Assembly: GCA_965203605.1 (NCBI GenBank)
Contig: OZ241902.1
Coordinates: forward strand, 3,906,001 to 3,970,000
Direction: 5' to 3'
Source of the DNA: JAPOUP01 sp965203605
Lineage (GTDB): Bacteria > Pseudomonadota > Alphaproteobacteria > Rhodobacterales > Rhodobacteraceae
DNA: 64,000 nucleotides
Made by a program: the position numbers and the translations under genes
In this document: positions 17,431 to 26,174 of the stretch, in pieces
Layout: each line of letters opens with the position of its first letter
How positions within the stretch are numbered: position 1 is the stretch's first letter
Notes under the pieces: generated by a model
Told to the model about the DNA's origin: nothing
Seen by the model: the letters and a program-made list of their open reading frames with translations, nothing else
The model's database searches: none

Positions 17431-17752
17431 ATCCGGCTTTTCCGCAGTTTTTCCGCGGTGCCGTGGTCCGCAGGTCCGGGAACGCGGCCCCGAAGGTTGG
17501 AGGTATCCCGGCGTCCACCCTGTCGGTCCTCCCCGGCACACTCGCGGCCTTCGGCAGGTCCCGGGTCTGGCGGGGTTTACGACTGGGACGGCGAAACCCT
17601 TGGCGCACGGCGATCGCGGCAGCGCCCGGTGCATGCGACCCGTGACCTCCATGACGGCCCTCCCCGAGGAGGCGGCCGACCCTGCGGAAGCCGTTGCCGT
17701 GGATGTCCAGCGTGCGCCTGCCTGCGTCGATTCCGGCGACCATTGTGGTCAT
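17430..17752 (-). pseudogene. IS110-family transposase N-terminal fragment
   Basis: MTTMVAGIDAGRRTLDIHGN is the typical RuvC-like start of IS110 transposases (first catalytic Asp in GIDAG). In alternating frames VVNPARPG, GRTDRVDAGIPPTFGAAFPD and a second frame MEVTGRMHRALPRS follow, with several frameshifts. Only the N-terminal third survives. It is antisense to the recombinase tail. Confidence 0.7.
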
Positions 17753-17963
17753 GCTCTCCCACTCCTGGCCCGGAGATGATCCGGTTTCCGGAATCCAGGC
17801 ATCTGGTAGGGAATTCGAGAGGAAGACCGAAATTCATCCGCGCCCGACAGGTAATGGCATGATCCCGCCGTACCGAGCCCTGCCATGAGGTCTTGCACAG
17901 TCCAGACCGCCACTTTAGCTTTCCACTCCAAGGGTCGTGATAAGGAATGGATGAAGGAGGCCC

Positions 17964-19031
17964 ATGGCTGAAGTTCTGATCCGTGATGTCAGGAAGGCCT
18001 ATGGCTCGGTGGAGGTGATCCATGGCATGGATTTCACGATTCCCGACGGTGAATTCGTTGTCCTGGTCGGACCTTCCGGTTGCGGCAAATCAACACTTCT
18101 GCGAATGATCGCAGGACTGGAGAGCATTACGTCGGGCACGATCGCGATCGGTGAACGGGTGGTGAACAATGTTCCGCCTGCTGGCCGTGACATCGCGATG
18201 GTATTTCAGAATTACGCGCTCTATCCGCACAAGACGGTTAGGTCGAACATGGCTTTTGCGCTCCGGATGCGGCGTATGCCGAGGGCTGAAATCGATCGGC
18301 GTGTGAACCAGGCGGCCGAGGTGCTGGGGCTTACGCCCTATCTCAATCGCCACCCCAGATCGCTCTCGGGAGGACAGAGACAGCGCGTGGCTATGGGGCG
18401 TGCGATCGTCCGCGATCCCGAAGTGTTTCTCTTCGATGAGCCTCTTTCAAATCTGGACGCGAAGCTTCGGGTCCAGATGCGTGCCGAAATCCGCGAACTG
18501 CATCAGCGTCTCAAGACGACGACCATCTACGTGACGCATGATCAGATTGAGGCCATGACCATGGCTGACAGGATCGTGGTTATGGAAAACGGACATATTC
18601 GGCAGATTGGTGCTCCCCTGCACCTCTACGACAGGCCCGACAACCGCTTTGTCGCGGAATTTATCGGCTCTCCATCCATGAACCTCTTTGATGGGAAGGT
18701 TAGAAGGGGTGACCGGACCGAGATCGAATTCGACACGACGGGGCGGGCAATCGTCCTCGAGGACCGTGTCGATCTTGTCGATGGAGCGAAGGTGATGCTG
18801 GGAATCAGGCCCGAGCACCTTTCTCTCACCGAAGATGGGTTACCAGCCACGGTCTCAGTAGTTGAGCCGACTGGTTCCGAGACCCACGTTGTGGCCCGGG
18901 CCGGACCGGAGGAAATTGTCGCAGTGTTCCGCGAAAGGCATTCACTTGCCCCAGGCCAGGAGATCTTCCTGTCGCCTGATCCGAGCCGGGTTCACATTTT
19001 TGACGCCGCGTCAGGTGGCCGGTTGAATTGA
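17964..19031 (+). CDS. Carbohydrate-type ABC transporter ATPase (MalK/UgpC-like)
   Basis: 355 residues. Walker A GPSGCGKST (about 36-44), signature LSGGQRQRVAMGRA, Walker B VFLFDEPLSNLDAKL and the switch His (YVTHDQIEAMTMADR) are all present, followed by the C-terminal MOP/TOBE regulatory domain (IGSPSMNLFDGK). A strong Shine-Dalgarno (AAGGAGG) sits 5 bases before the ATG. No permease or binding protein adjoins it. The only carbohydrate-type permeases in the window, at 7402-9424, lack an ATPase, so they probably work together. MalK-type ATPases may also serve several transporters. Confidence 0.92.
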   Translation: MAEVLIRDVRKAYGSVEVIHGMDFTIPDGEFVVLVGPSGCGKSTLLRMIAGLESITSGTIAIGERVVNNVPPAGRDIAMVFQNYALYPHKTVRSNMAFALRMRRMPRAEIDRRVNQAAEVLGLTPYLNRHPRSLSGGQRQRVAMGRAIVRDPEVFLFDEPLSNLDAKLRVQMRAEIRELHQRLKTTTIYVTHDQIEAMTMADRIVVMENGHIRQIGAPLHLYDRPDNRFVAEFIGSPSMNLFDGKVRRGDRTEIEFDTTGRAIVLEDRVDLVDGAKVMLGIRPEHLSLTEDGLPATVSVVEPTGSETHVVARAGPEEIVAVFRERHSLAPGQEIFLSPDPSRVHIFDAASGGRLN

Positions 19032-19393
19032 GTCTCCACTTCCGCCGCGAAGTGCGGCACTGGCAATCTCCTCCGAGGGGCGCAGCCCGAGCGGAGGAAA
19101 TGGCCGTAGGGCCGATTTCCCGGTTTCCGGCTGGCAGCGGTCCAGGCCTTCGACGGCTGAGTTTCCCAACCTGCACGATGGCCCGGGGGTCGAGCCATCG
19201 GCATCGCCCGACCCGGTGCGGGTCTCACTCTCGGCATACGTGGAAAACGCGCCGCCGGAGATCGTACTGGATTTCCTGCATCGCCGGATGAAAAGCGGCA
19301 TAGTCGAAGAAAAGCGTGCATCAAGGTCCCAGCGCCCGTTCGGTCGCCACGGCGGTCTGGCCCCGTGGCGAGTTCAGACGACCGACGAAGGAA
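19032..19393. other. Spacer between ABC ATPase and RTX gene
   Basis: No supported gene. A short plus-strand stretch near 19220-19300 (VSLSAYVENAPPEIVLDFLH) looks protein-like but is cut off on both sides. Confidence 0.4.
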
Positions 19394-19417
19394 GCCCGCC
19401 GGGTCGCCCCGGCGGGC
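19394..19417 (-). terminator. Intrinsic-type terminator of the RTX gene
   Basis: A perfect 10-bp GC-rich stem (GCCCGCCGGG / CCCGGCGGGC, 4-nt loop) lies 27 bases past the RTX stop on the minus strand and is followed by TTCCTTC. Confidence 0.65.
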
Positions 19418-19443
19418 CTCTGTCATGTGGCACTATGATACCA

Positions 19444-20613
19444 TCAGACGAAGAGGAAGTCCTCCTCGGTCAGCGTCGAGGCTTCAACGCCATGCAGCAC
19501 GACCATGTCACCGTCGCCATAGCGGATCTCTGCACCCTTGGAACCCTGCCTGATGTCCAGCGCTCCGAACCCGCCGTCCAGACCGCGGAACTCGATGCGG
19601 TCGTTGCCGTTCCCGAAATCGGAGATGCGGTCGAAGCTTCCATGCCCGACCGCAAACACGAACGTGTCGTCGCCATCCGAGCCTTGGAGACAGTCATCCC
19701 CCTTGCCGCCCGTCAGCGTGTCGTCGCCCATGCCGCCGTAGAGACAGTCATCGCCTTTGCCACCGTAAAGTGTGTCGTTGCCCTGGCCACCTTCGATATG
19801 GTCGACACCGAAGCCACCCTTCAGGGTGTCGTTGCCGTCATCGCCATACAGCGTGTCGTTGCCGTGACCGCCATACAGCGTGTCGTTGCCCTTGCCACCG
19901 TCCAGCGTGTCGTTGCCCCTGCCCCCATACAGTGTGTCATCGTCTGAGATGCCGGGGTTCATGGAAAACGTCTCCTGATCGGCGGATGCGTTGCCGGACC
20001 CACCATACAGCGTGTCGTCGCCCCGACCGCCATACAGCGTGTCGTTGCCCATGCCGCCCGTGAGCCTGTCGATGCCTCGGCCTCCTGTCAGCGTGTCGTC
20101 GCCGTCGGTTCCCCCGGCGGCCTTCTGCCCGGCGGGTTCCGCTTCTTTCTCAGGGGCGACGACCTGCAAGTTGTTGCCGTCGCCGCCATCAACAAACCGG
20201 AAGTCACTCTCGTCGATATCGGCAATATCCACATCACACAGCGCGATCACATTGCCGTTGCCATAGTGGATGTCGACCCCGTGTCCGTCGGCGCGCTCCC
20301 TGATGTCCAGCGCCGCGAATCCGCCTTTCAGACCGACGAACTCAATGATGTCGCCATCCTCGAAATCGGAAATCTGGTCGTAACTTCCGTCTCCGGGCGA
20401 AAACACGAAGGTGTCATTGCCCAGACCGCCTATCAATGTGTCGTTACCCCGGCCGCCCGTGAGCCTGTCGTTGCCTCGGCCACCCCGAATTCCGTCATCG
20501 CCCGAGCCGCCATAAAGCGTATCGTCGCCGTCGTCGCCGTAGATCATGTGGTTGCCTGAGCCAGCCGTCAGCGTGTCATTGCCCTTGCCGCCTTGCAGAA
20601 TTGTGTAGGCCAT
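19444..20613 (-). CDS. RTX calcium-binding repeat protein, two-module
   Basis: 389 residues from ATG 20613, chosen because GGGAG lies 5 bases upstream; a longer frame to 20706 has no ribosome site. Nonapeptide repeats of the GGxGNDTLx type dominate. Each of two blocks ends in the same module: (N/D)DTFVF..G.G..D.ISDF......EF.GL.GGF.ALDIR...... at residues about 75-155 and 315-389. The protein ends LTEEDFLFV, like the C-terminal signals of type I secreted RTX proteins. No N-terminal signal peptide and no catalytic domain are present, so it may be a small adhesin or surface protein. No type I secretion genes lie nearby. Confidence 0.85.
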   Translation of the reverse strand: MAYTILQGGKGNDTLTAGSGNHMIYGDDGDDTLYGGSGDDGIRGGRGNDRLTGGRGNDTLIGGLGNDTFVFSPGDGSYDQISDFEDGDIIEFVGLKGGFAALDIRERADGHGVDIHYGNGNVIALCDVDIADIDESDFRFVDGGDGNNLQVVAPEKEAEPAGQKAAGGTDGDDTLTGGRGIDRLTGGMGNDTLYGGRGDDTLYGGSGNASADQETFSMNPGISDDDTLYGGRGNDTLDGGKGNDTLYGGHGNDTLYGDDGNDTLKGGFGVDHIEGGQGNDTLYGGKGDDCLYGGMGDDTLTGGKGDDCLQGSDGDDTFVFAVGHGSFDRISDFGNGNDRIEFRGLDGGFGALDIRQGSKGAEIRYGDGDMVVLHGVEASTLTEEDFLFV

Positions 20614-21392
20614 CGTTTCTCCCTTCAACTTATTCATTCCGGTAAGGCATATCGAAATGATCCGCCTAGAATTAGCATATTGTACAATATCGATAGTGCG
20701 CCGCAATCACAATTCCATTTCCAGCCGGGCATCGCGCCTGCTGGACAAGCCGCACGGCTGCCGCCCGAGCGGACGAAAGGGGCCGGAGCGCCTCCGCCGC
20801 ACCCACATGGCCCACGAACTCCCTGCCGTTGTGCGCACTGACAGGCTGACCAGGGGCGACGGACGTCGGGAGCAGAGCAAGCATCGCGGCACTAGCCGCA
20901 CCTGTCGTTCTGCGTTCAACCCTCCGGAAAGGCGCGTGTTCCGGGATCCGGTCCACCAGCGGGATCCGCGCCTCGCTCCGGGTTCGTTACTCAGCCGGAA
21001 GCCCCTCCACATGCTTCCAGCGTTCCGGGATCACCTTGCCCGGAACCGAGGAGGCTGCGCTGCGACGCGCCGTGGCCCTGATACTACGCTTCGCCGTGGT
21101 GGCACCCCGCTCTCGCTGCCGTTCTGGCGAACCGTGCAGGACCGTCGTCCTGTCCCGGCCCGGATGCCAAGCCAAGTACAACTCCGAAAATCCGCCATTC
21201 CGAAGCGAATTCCCGACATACATTCTCACAGATCAGTTGGCGGTAGCTCTTCGGTATGGCCGCCTCCGTTTTCTGGTCACTGGGCCTGTCGCCGCCTGCT
21301 GGCCGATTGGCGCCATCATGCGCCCGGAAAACAGGTCGCCAACGCCTGTTGCGTTGTGTTTCAACGGGAACGGGGGCTATTGACCTCTCAAT
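20614..21392. other. Spacer with decayed transposase DNA
   Basis: Upstream of the RTX and purA genes. Apart from an IS30-like scrap (below) no coding is supported; the long plus-strand frame from 20657 is arginine-rich and looks like a shadow. Confidence 0.45.
20700..20956 (-). pseudogene. IS30-family transposase fragment
   Basis: The minus-strand frame reads RVERRTTGAASAAMLALLPT, then VSAHNGREFVGHVGAAEALR. This resembles the DDE core of IS30 transposases (VERRT..., then DNGKEFAGH...I..AL) although the catalytic Asp of DNGKEF is His here. The conserved ending (FA.P...W.RG.NEN) is not readable. Identification is moderate. Confidence 0.45.
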
Positions 21393-21411
21393 CCTGCCAA
21401 TGGTTGGCAGG
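21393..21411. promoter_or_regulatory. Perfect hairpin in the purA leader
   Basis: CCTGCCAA-TGG-TTGGCAGG lies 98 bases upstream of the purA start. It could be an operator palindrome or an mRNA leader hairpin. There is no T-run, so a terminator role is unlikely. Confidence 0.4.
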
Positions 21412-21508
21412 ACCGTCGGAATCCGAATTCAATCCTGTTATTCGAGGTTTCGGGATCGCTTTCGGCGGGATATACCGGTACGGCTTTTCCGGAGCTTGAG
21501 GATGGGCC

Positions 21509-22801
21509 ATGGCAAATGTTGTCATTGTCGGCACCCAATGGGGTGACGAGGGAAAGGGCAAGATCGTCGACTGGCTTTCCGAACGCGCTGATGTCATCGC
21601 GAGGTTCCAGGGCGGTCATAACGCAGGTCATACTCTGGTGATCAATGGCGCGGTCTACAAGCTGCACGCACTTCCCTCGGGCGTGTTGCGTGAAGGCAAG
21701 CTGTCAATAATTGGCAATGGGGTGGTGCTCGATCCCTGGCATCTGGTCGCCGAGATCGACGAAATCCGTGCTCAGGGCATTGAGATCACTCCGGAAACGT
21801 TGCGGGTCGCCGAGAACACACCTCTGATCCTGCCATTTCACGGGGAACTTGACCGTGCCCGGGAACAGCAGACATCGGTGGCAAAGATAGGAACCACCGG
21901 CCGCGGCATCGGCCCCGCCTACGAAGACAAGGTCGGACGCCGGGTGATTCGCGTGGCGGATCTGGCCGATCCAGCCACGTTGGAGCTTCGTGTGGATCGG
22001 GCATTGATTCACCACAATGCGCTGCGCCGTGGCCTCGGGCTTGAGCCAGTGGATCGTGAGGGGCTTCTGTCAAGGCTTCTTGACATTGCGCCGAGCATAC
22101 TTCCCTACGCGGCTCCTGTGTGGAAAGTGCTGAATGATGCGCGGAAATCCGGACGGCGACTCCTTTTCGAGGGAGCGCAGGGAGCGCTGCTGGACATTGA
22201 TTTCGGTACATATCCGTTCGTCACTTCCTCGAACGTCATCGCAGGACAGGCCGCCACTGGGGTTGGAATTGGCCCGGGAGCGATCGACTTCGTCTTGGGT
22301 ATCGTCAAAGCCTATACGACGCGAGTGGGCGAAGGGCCTTTTCCAACTGAACTCGACGACTCCGATGGCATGCGATTGGGTGCGCGCGGACGGGAATTCG
22401 GTACGACCACCGGTCGACAGCGCCGTTGCGGTTGGTTCGATGCCTGTCTGGTCCGGCAGGCCTGTGCGATATCCGGCGTCAATGGCATTGCGCTAACCAA
22501 ACTCGACGTACTGGACGGATTTGAAACCCTGAAGATCTGTACAGGCTATATGCTTGATGGAGACCGTCTGGACCACCTTCCGACCGCAGCCGACCGTCAG
22601 GTACGATGCGTGCCGGTCTACGAATGTATGCATGGTTGGACCGATTCCACTGCCGGTGCGCGCTCATGGGCCGATCTTCCGGGTGCGGCGGTGAAATACG
22701 TACGGCGTATTGAAGAGCTGATTCAATGTCCTGTCGCGATGCTCTCCACCTCGCCTGAAAGGGATGATACAATCGTGGTAACCAATCCCTTCGCGGATTG
22801 A
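21509..22801 (+). CDS. purA: Adenylosuccinate synthetase
   Basis: 430 residues, full length. It makes adenylosuccinate from IMP, aspartate and GTP, the first committed step to AMP. The P-loop GTQWGDEGKGK (residues 8-18), GGHNAGHT (35-42), TTGRGIGPAYEDK and the GTTTGRQRRCGW switch-like signature are all present. ATG at 21509 is preceded by a GAGG-containing ribosome site (GCTTGAGGATGGGCC). In related Rhodobacterales a DUF2842 gene follows purA; here an insertion sequence of about 1.47 kb lies between them. Confidence 0.98.
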   Translation: MANVVIVGTQWGDEGKGKIVDWLSERADVIARFQGGHNAGHTLVINGAVYKLHALPSGVLREGKLSIIGNGVVLDPWHLVAEIDEIRAQGIEITPETLRVAENTPLILPFHGELDRAREQQTSVAKIGTTGRGIGPAYEDKVGRRVIRVADLADPATLELRVDRALIHHNALRRGLGLEPVDREGLLSRLLDIAPSILPYAAPVWKVLNDARKSGRRLLFEGAQGALLDIDFGTYPFVTSSNVIAGQAATGVGIGPGAIDFVLGIVKAYTTRVGEGPFPTELDDSDGMRLGARGREFGTTTGRQRRCGWFDACLVRQACAISGVNGIALTKLDVLDGFETLKICTGYMLDGDRLDHLPTAADRQVRCVPVYECMHGWTDSTAGARSWADLPGAAVKYVRRIEELIQCPVAMLSTSPERDDTIVVTNPFAD

Positions 22802-22814
22802 ATCCAATCAAGCG

Positions 22815-24280
22815 AGCCTCTTGCACAATTATCGCGGTTCGGACGACACTGGCAGGTATTCGGCGGCAGATCCGGTTCCGGTGCCGGATCCGGCGGGTGC
22901 CCGGGGCGTTCCCATAGGCCGAAGTGTGGCGGAATGTCGCAGTTGGTGGCCCATCGGGCGCCGTCCGCGCATGGCTGTCCGCGCCGTCCCCTCCGGGGCG
23001 GCGTCCGAGGCGTCCGGTGCTGCCTGGACCGGCGGTGTCAGATGGTGAGCCGCATCAGCTGCCCGCCGGTCAGCGCCGGCACGCGGAGGAAAAGGTGGCA
23101 GGCTACCCTGGCGTGCCCACGGACACGGACATGCCGGGCGCCGTGGGAGTCCCTGGGGCGGAGTTCACCCGCCCGCCGCTGGAGCGCTGCCGGTGGCGGA
23201 CGCGGTTATGGCGGATGTGGCCCGCCTTCCGCTGCGCCAGAGCCTCTTTCCCGAGGCGCTCCCTCAGGGCCGCGTCGCGGCGGGGGTTGGTGTCGGTGAC
23301 CGCCACGCGCCCCGTCAGGTAGGTGTGGAACCCGATCTCCAACGAGTCACAGGCCGCGTCCATGAGCTGGTGGCAGTGGTCCACCCGCAGCGCCGTCATC
23401 CCCGGCAGCGGTATGGCGGCCTGGCTGTCGCGCGGCGACGCGGAGGTGAGGATGCAGCTGACGGGGACGTCACCGTCGGCGGCGTCGATATGCGGTCTGT
23501 ACCCCCTCCAGCTCTCCCTGTACCCCTTCGCGTTGCGTTCCGTCCCGGTGTCGCAGGCCTTCGGCAGCCCGTCGGCCATCTCCGTGGCGGTCATCCCGTC
23601 CGGCGGCTACCGCTCCAGCCGGGTCGGCTCCTTCGGCCTTTCCTCCCCCTTTTTCGGGCGTCCGCGCCTGCGCTTCGGTTTCCCCTCCGGCCTCGGCTTC
23701 GGCGCCGGCCTCTCCCGCCCGACGGTCGCCGGCGGGTCCCTGGAGATGTGGCCCACGACCGGGCCGGAACAGTCGGAGCGGACCGGTGCCCTAGGGGAGG
23801 GCGCGGGAGAAGGCCGGTTCGCCGGGAACCTCCGACACGCGGGACCAGCCGACCGGCCTGCGCAGCGTTGGGTGGTGAGGCAGCCGGTCGACCGGCACCA
23901 CCGTGGCCGGCATGTCCCACACCGCCCTGGCGACGAAGGCCCGCGCCAGCGCCCTGCGGTCCGCGGCAGGGTTGCCGACGCCCCGGTGGCCGTGGTGCAC
24001 GTGCCTCCCGCCCTCCACCATGTCCAGCACGGCGACGGACCTGCCGTTCCTCACGCCCAGCGGGCCGACCTCCCCGGCGAGGGCCGGGAAAAGTTCCCCT
24101 TGAAAGCGCCGCCAGGCATCCGATATGGATGATCGCAGGGACATGGAGCCGTCTCCCCGTATGTTGTGCCTGTAACACCCGCTCCATACCAGAGGGGCGG
24201 CTCCATATCCAGGCCCCCGGTCAGAAAAAGCGCCCGTTTCCGAAAAAAACCGCTTGATCGGGGAGTTCTGCAAGAGGCTC
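22815..24280 (-). mobile_element. IS1182-type insertion sequence, decayed
   Basis: The element is bounded by GAGCCTCTTGCA (22815-22826) and its inverse TGCAAGAGGCTC (24269-24280). Between them, on the minus strand, lies a transposase pseudogene. It starts MSLRSSISDAWRRFQGELFP at about 24144, has a frameshift near 23790, an RGRPKKGEERPKEP-type linker, then ADGLPKACDTGTERNAKGYR and ADGDVPVSCILTSASPRDSQ, and ends near 23046 with RHVRVRGHARVACHLF after another shift. This is the DUF772/DDE layout of IS1182-like transposases. It sits 14 bases after the purA stop. No target duplication was evident. Confidence 0.75.
23046..24144 (-). pseudogene. IS1182-type transposase pseudogene
   Basis: About 365 codons with at least three frame changes. 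The N-terminal DUF772 region (LARAFVARAVWDMPATVVPV, then GWSRVSEVPGEPAFSRAL) and DDE core (SCILTSASPRDSQAAIPLPG, MDAACDSLEI) are recognisable. The proline/arginine-rich linker near 23650-23720 is readable only in a third frame. The expected Asp in the core YD.D...DSA region is read as MDAACDS. Not functional. Confidence 0.75.
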
Positions 24281-24357
24281 AAGCGTTTACGCCGTGTGCC
24301 CGAGCAGGATCCACCGCCATGGTCTCGGCGGTGCGGAAATGACACAGGGGATTGCCC

Positions 24358-24585
24358 ATGGCACTAAGATATAGGTCCCGGCGTGGTTGGTCGCTGGCAA
24401 TTCTCCTCTTTGGTCTTCCCCTATATGTGGTGGTCGCTGTGACGGTCATTGGCTGGTTTGACCGGCTCGGCTTCTTGGCTGAGCTTGCGCTGTATCTGTG
24501 CCTGGGCGTGCTTTGGGTGATTCCGTTCCGATCCGTGTTTCGGGGTATCGGAAAATCAGATCCGAGCAGGAGCCGGACAGAATGA
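24358..24585 (+). CDS. DUF2842 family small membrane protein
   Basis: 75 residues with two membrane helices: SLAILLFGLPLYVVVAVTVI and LAELALYLCLGVLWVIPF. The start MALRYRSRRGWS at 24358 matches the family start; GGGG lies 9 bases upstream. Members occur across alphaproteobacteria, commonly after purA. Function unknown. The insertion upstream has probably cut it off from the purA promoter. Confidence 0.85.
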   Translation: MALRYRSRRGWSLAILLFGLPLYVVVAVTVIGWFDRLGFLAELALYLCLGVLWVIPFRSVFRGIGKSDPSRSRTE

Positions 24586-24681
24586 GTCTGTCAATCCCTC
24601 AGGGCTCTGCGCACGCGCGGCCAGCTCTAGCCATTCGGACCCAGGTCGTCATTCGTTCCTTGACAGCTTGATGATGTTCGC

Positions 24682-25344
24682 ATGACTGCTGCGATCATCC
24701 GTTCGACGAAGCCAGTTACGCTGGTAGGTGCTTCGGTTTCCTCTGACGTGGATCTGGACGAGGCTCTGGCTATCGGGTCGCAGCTGGTCGCCGCCGATGG
24801 TGGTGCGGAAGTGGCGCTGGCGCGGGGGCTGGTGCCAGATGCTGTGATCGGGGATTTTGACTCGCTCCAGACCCACGTGAGAGACAGGATACCACATGGG
24901 AGGCTGCATCATATCCGTGAGCAGGAGAGCACCGATTTCGACAAGGCTCTGCGTCATATCAATGCCCCGCTGGTTCTGGCTGTCGGGTTCACCGGACGGC
25001 GCATTGACCATGAACTTACGACCTTTAATGCGTTGGTGCGCAATGCGGAGCGCCGAGCCATTGTCATTGGTGGGCATGACATCTGCTTCCACCTCCCTGC
25101 AGAACTGACGTTGGATGTCCAGAAAGGAACCCGCGTATCGCTCTTTCCAATGACCCGGATGCGTTGCTTCAGTTCGGGATTGTCCTGGCCTACGGATGAG
25201 CTGGTTTTCGACCCCACCGGGAGGGTGGGTACGTCAAACAGGGCGGCCTCAGATACGGTTGTTCTGCGTTCGGATATGAAGGGCATGCTCGTCATCCTGC
25301 CCAGATCCTGTCTTGGCTCGGCGATTCGCTCGCTCCTTGGTTGA
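24682..25344 (+). CDS. thiN: Thiamine pyrophosphokinase
   Basis: 220 residues, usual length. Transfers pyrophosphate from ATP to thiamine. Motifs LVAADGGAEVALARGLVPDA, VIGDFDSL and the STDFDKAL segment (binding Mg and ATP) are present, followed by GFTGRRIDHELTTFNAL. The C-terminal beta domain (KGTRVSLFPMTRMRCFSSGL) binds thiamine. No thi genes lie nearby. Confidence 0.92.
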   Translation: MTAAIIRSTKPVTLVGASVSSDVDLDEALAIGSQLVAADGGAEVALARGLVPDAVIGDFDSLQTHVRDRIPHGRLHHIREQESTDFDKALRHINAPLVLAVGFTGRRIDHELTTFNALVRNAERRAIVIGGHDICFHLPAELTLDVQKGTRVSLFPMTRMRCFSSGLSWPTDELVFDPTGRVGTSNRAASDTVVLRSDMKGMLVILPRSCLGSAIRSLLG

Positions 25345-25448
25345 GCGTGCGGCGGCGTTGAAGATGGGCGGGTCGTTTGCCGGTCTGGCAATCAGGAATG
25401 CTGAATGGGTGTAACGTCAGGCAATTCTCCGCCACTTTGATGGAATGG

Positions 25449-25793
25449 CTATCCACCTGTGAAGGCACCTTTCCATCGTTCCCTGGCGGTCGCGAGCGCA
25501 CGGCGCGGCGTCTTGCGTGACTTCTTCGCGAAGACATACACCACCACCCGCCGGCCCGTCGCCGTCACGTAAATCCCCCGTGCGATGCCGCCGTCTGCCC
25601 GCAACCGAAGTTCCGACAACTTCCCGTCGGGATGCTTGACATGCGGTGCGCGAAGAGTCTCCAGCCCGACATTTTCCACTGTCTCCAGAAGACGCAGCAG
25701 CCAGGCGCACAGCGCCACCGGCAAAGCCGCAATTTCGGCATCGACGACCGTCACGGTTTCGACCGTCCAACCCATCTCCGACATATAGCGCAT
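25449..25793 (-). CDS. HigB/Gp49-like toxin, apparently orphan
   Basis: The sequence MGWTVETVTVVDAEIAALPV, GLETLRAPHVKHPDGKLSEL, then YVTATGRRVVVYVFAKKSRK and TPRRALATARERW is that of RelE-superfamily toxins (phage-derived Gp49-like), which cleave mRNA on the ribosome. The F.KK..KTP..E(A)...A motif is complete. The start may be 25793, 25784 or 25775. A palindrome ATAGCG-CATT-CGCTAT (25785-25800) overlaps the first of these, so 25784 or 25775 is more likely. The XRE antitoxin that normally follows is not visible between 25448 and thiN. Confidence 0.75.
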   Translation of the reverse strand: MRYMSEMGWTVETVTVVDAEIAALPVALCAWLLRLLETVENVGLETLRAPHVKHPDGKLSELRLRADGGIARGIYVTATGRRVVVYVFAKKSRKTPRRALATARERWKGAFTGG

Positions 25794-25800
25794 TCGCTAT
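25785..25800. promoter_or_regulatory. Palindrome at the orphan toxin start
   Basis: ATAGCG-CATT-CGCTAT, 6-bp arms. Position just upstream of the toxin gene suits an XRE antitoxin operator, though no cognate antitoxin remains. Confidence 0.4.
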
Positions 25801-25805
25801 AGTTC

Positions 25806-26171
25806 TTCAAGTGATCGATCGACCGCAATATCCAGGGCTTCCTCGACCGGCCGCTGAAGGGCGACTGGCCCTATCTGTGGTTCGACGCGACCTATGTGCG
25901 ACCTATGTGAAGGTGCACGAGGCCGGGCGCATCGTCCCGGTCGCGGTGACCGTCGCGGTGGCGGTCAACGACCAGGGCCGCCACGAGGTCCTCGGCATGG
26001 CGGTCGGCGCGTCCGAGGCCGAAACCCTCTGGGCCGAGTTCCTGCGCAGCCTCACCCGCCGCGGTCTGCGCGGCGTCAAGCTGGTGACCTCCGACGACCA
26101 CAAGGGGCTCAAGGCCATCACCTGCATCCTCGGCGCCACATGGCAGCGCTGCCGCGTGCACGTAAGCGGTT
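25806..26171 (+). pseudogene. IS256-family transposase fragment
   Basis: Reads IDRNIQGFLDRPLKGDWPYL, WFDATYV, then VHEAGRIVPVAVTVAVAVND, RRGLRGVKLVTSDDHKGLKA and LGATWQRCRVH, the central DDE region of IS256-type (mutator) transposases. An 11-bp tandem duplication (CGACCTATGTG, 25888-25898 and 25899-25909) breaks the frame. N- and C-terminal parts are gone, the right side because of the IS1595-type insertion at 26175. Confidence 0.85.
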
Positions 26172-26174
26172 AAA

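Noticed and set aside
19538..20559. Plus-strand ORFs rich in Cys, Arg or Val across the RTX gene
   Set aside because: Repeat-driven antisense frames of the RTX gene without ribosome sites.
20657..21499. 280-codon plus-strand ORF before purA
   Set aside because: Composition is that of a shadow, and the minus strand shows IS30-like transposase motifs in the same stretch.
23193..24257. 354-codon plus-strand ORF
   Set aside because: Arginine- and proline-rich shadow of the IS1182-type transposase on the other strand.
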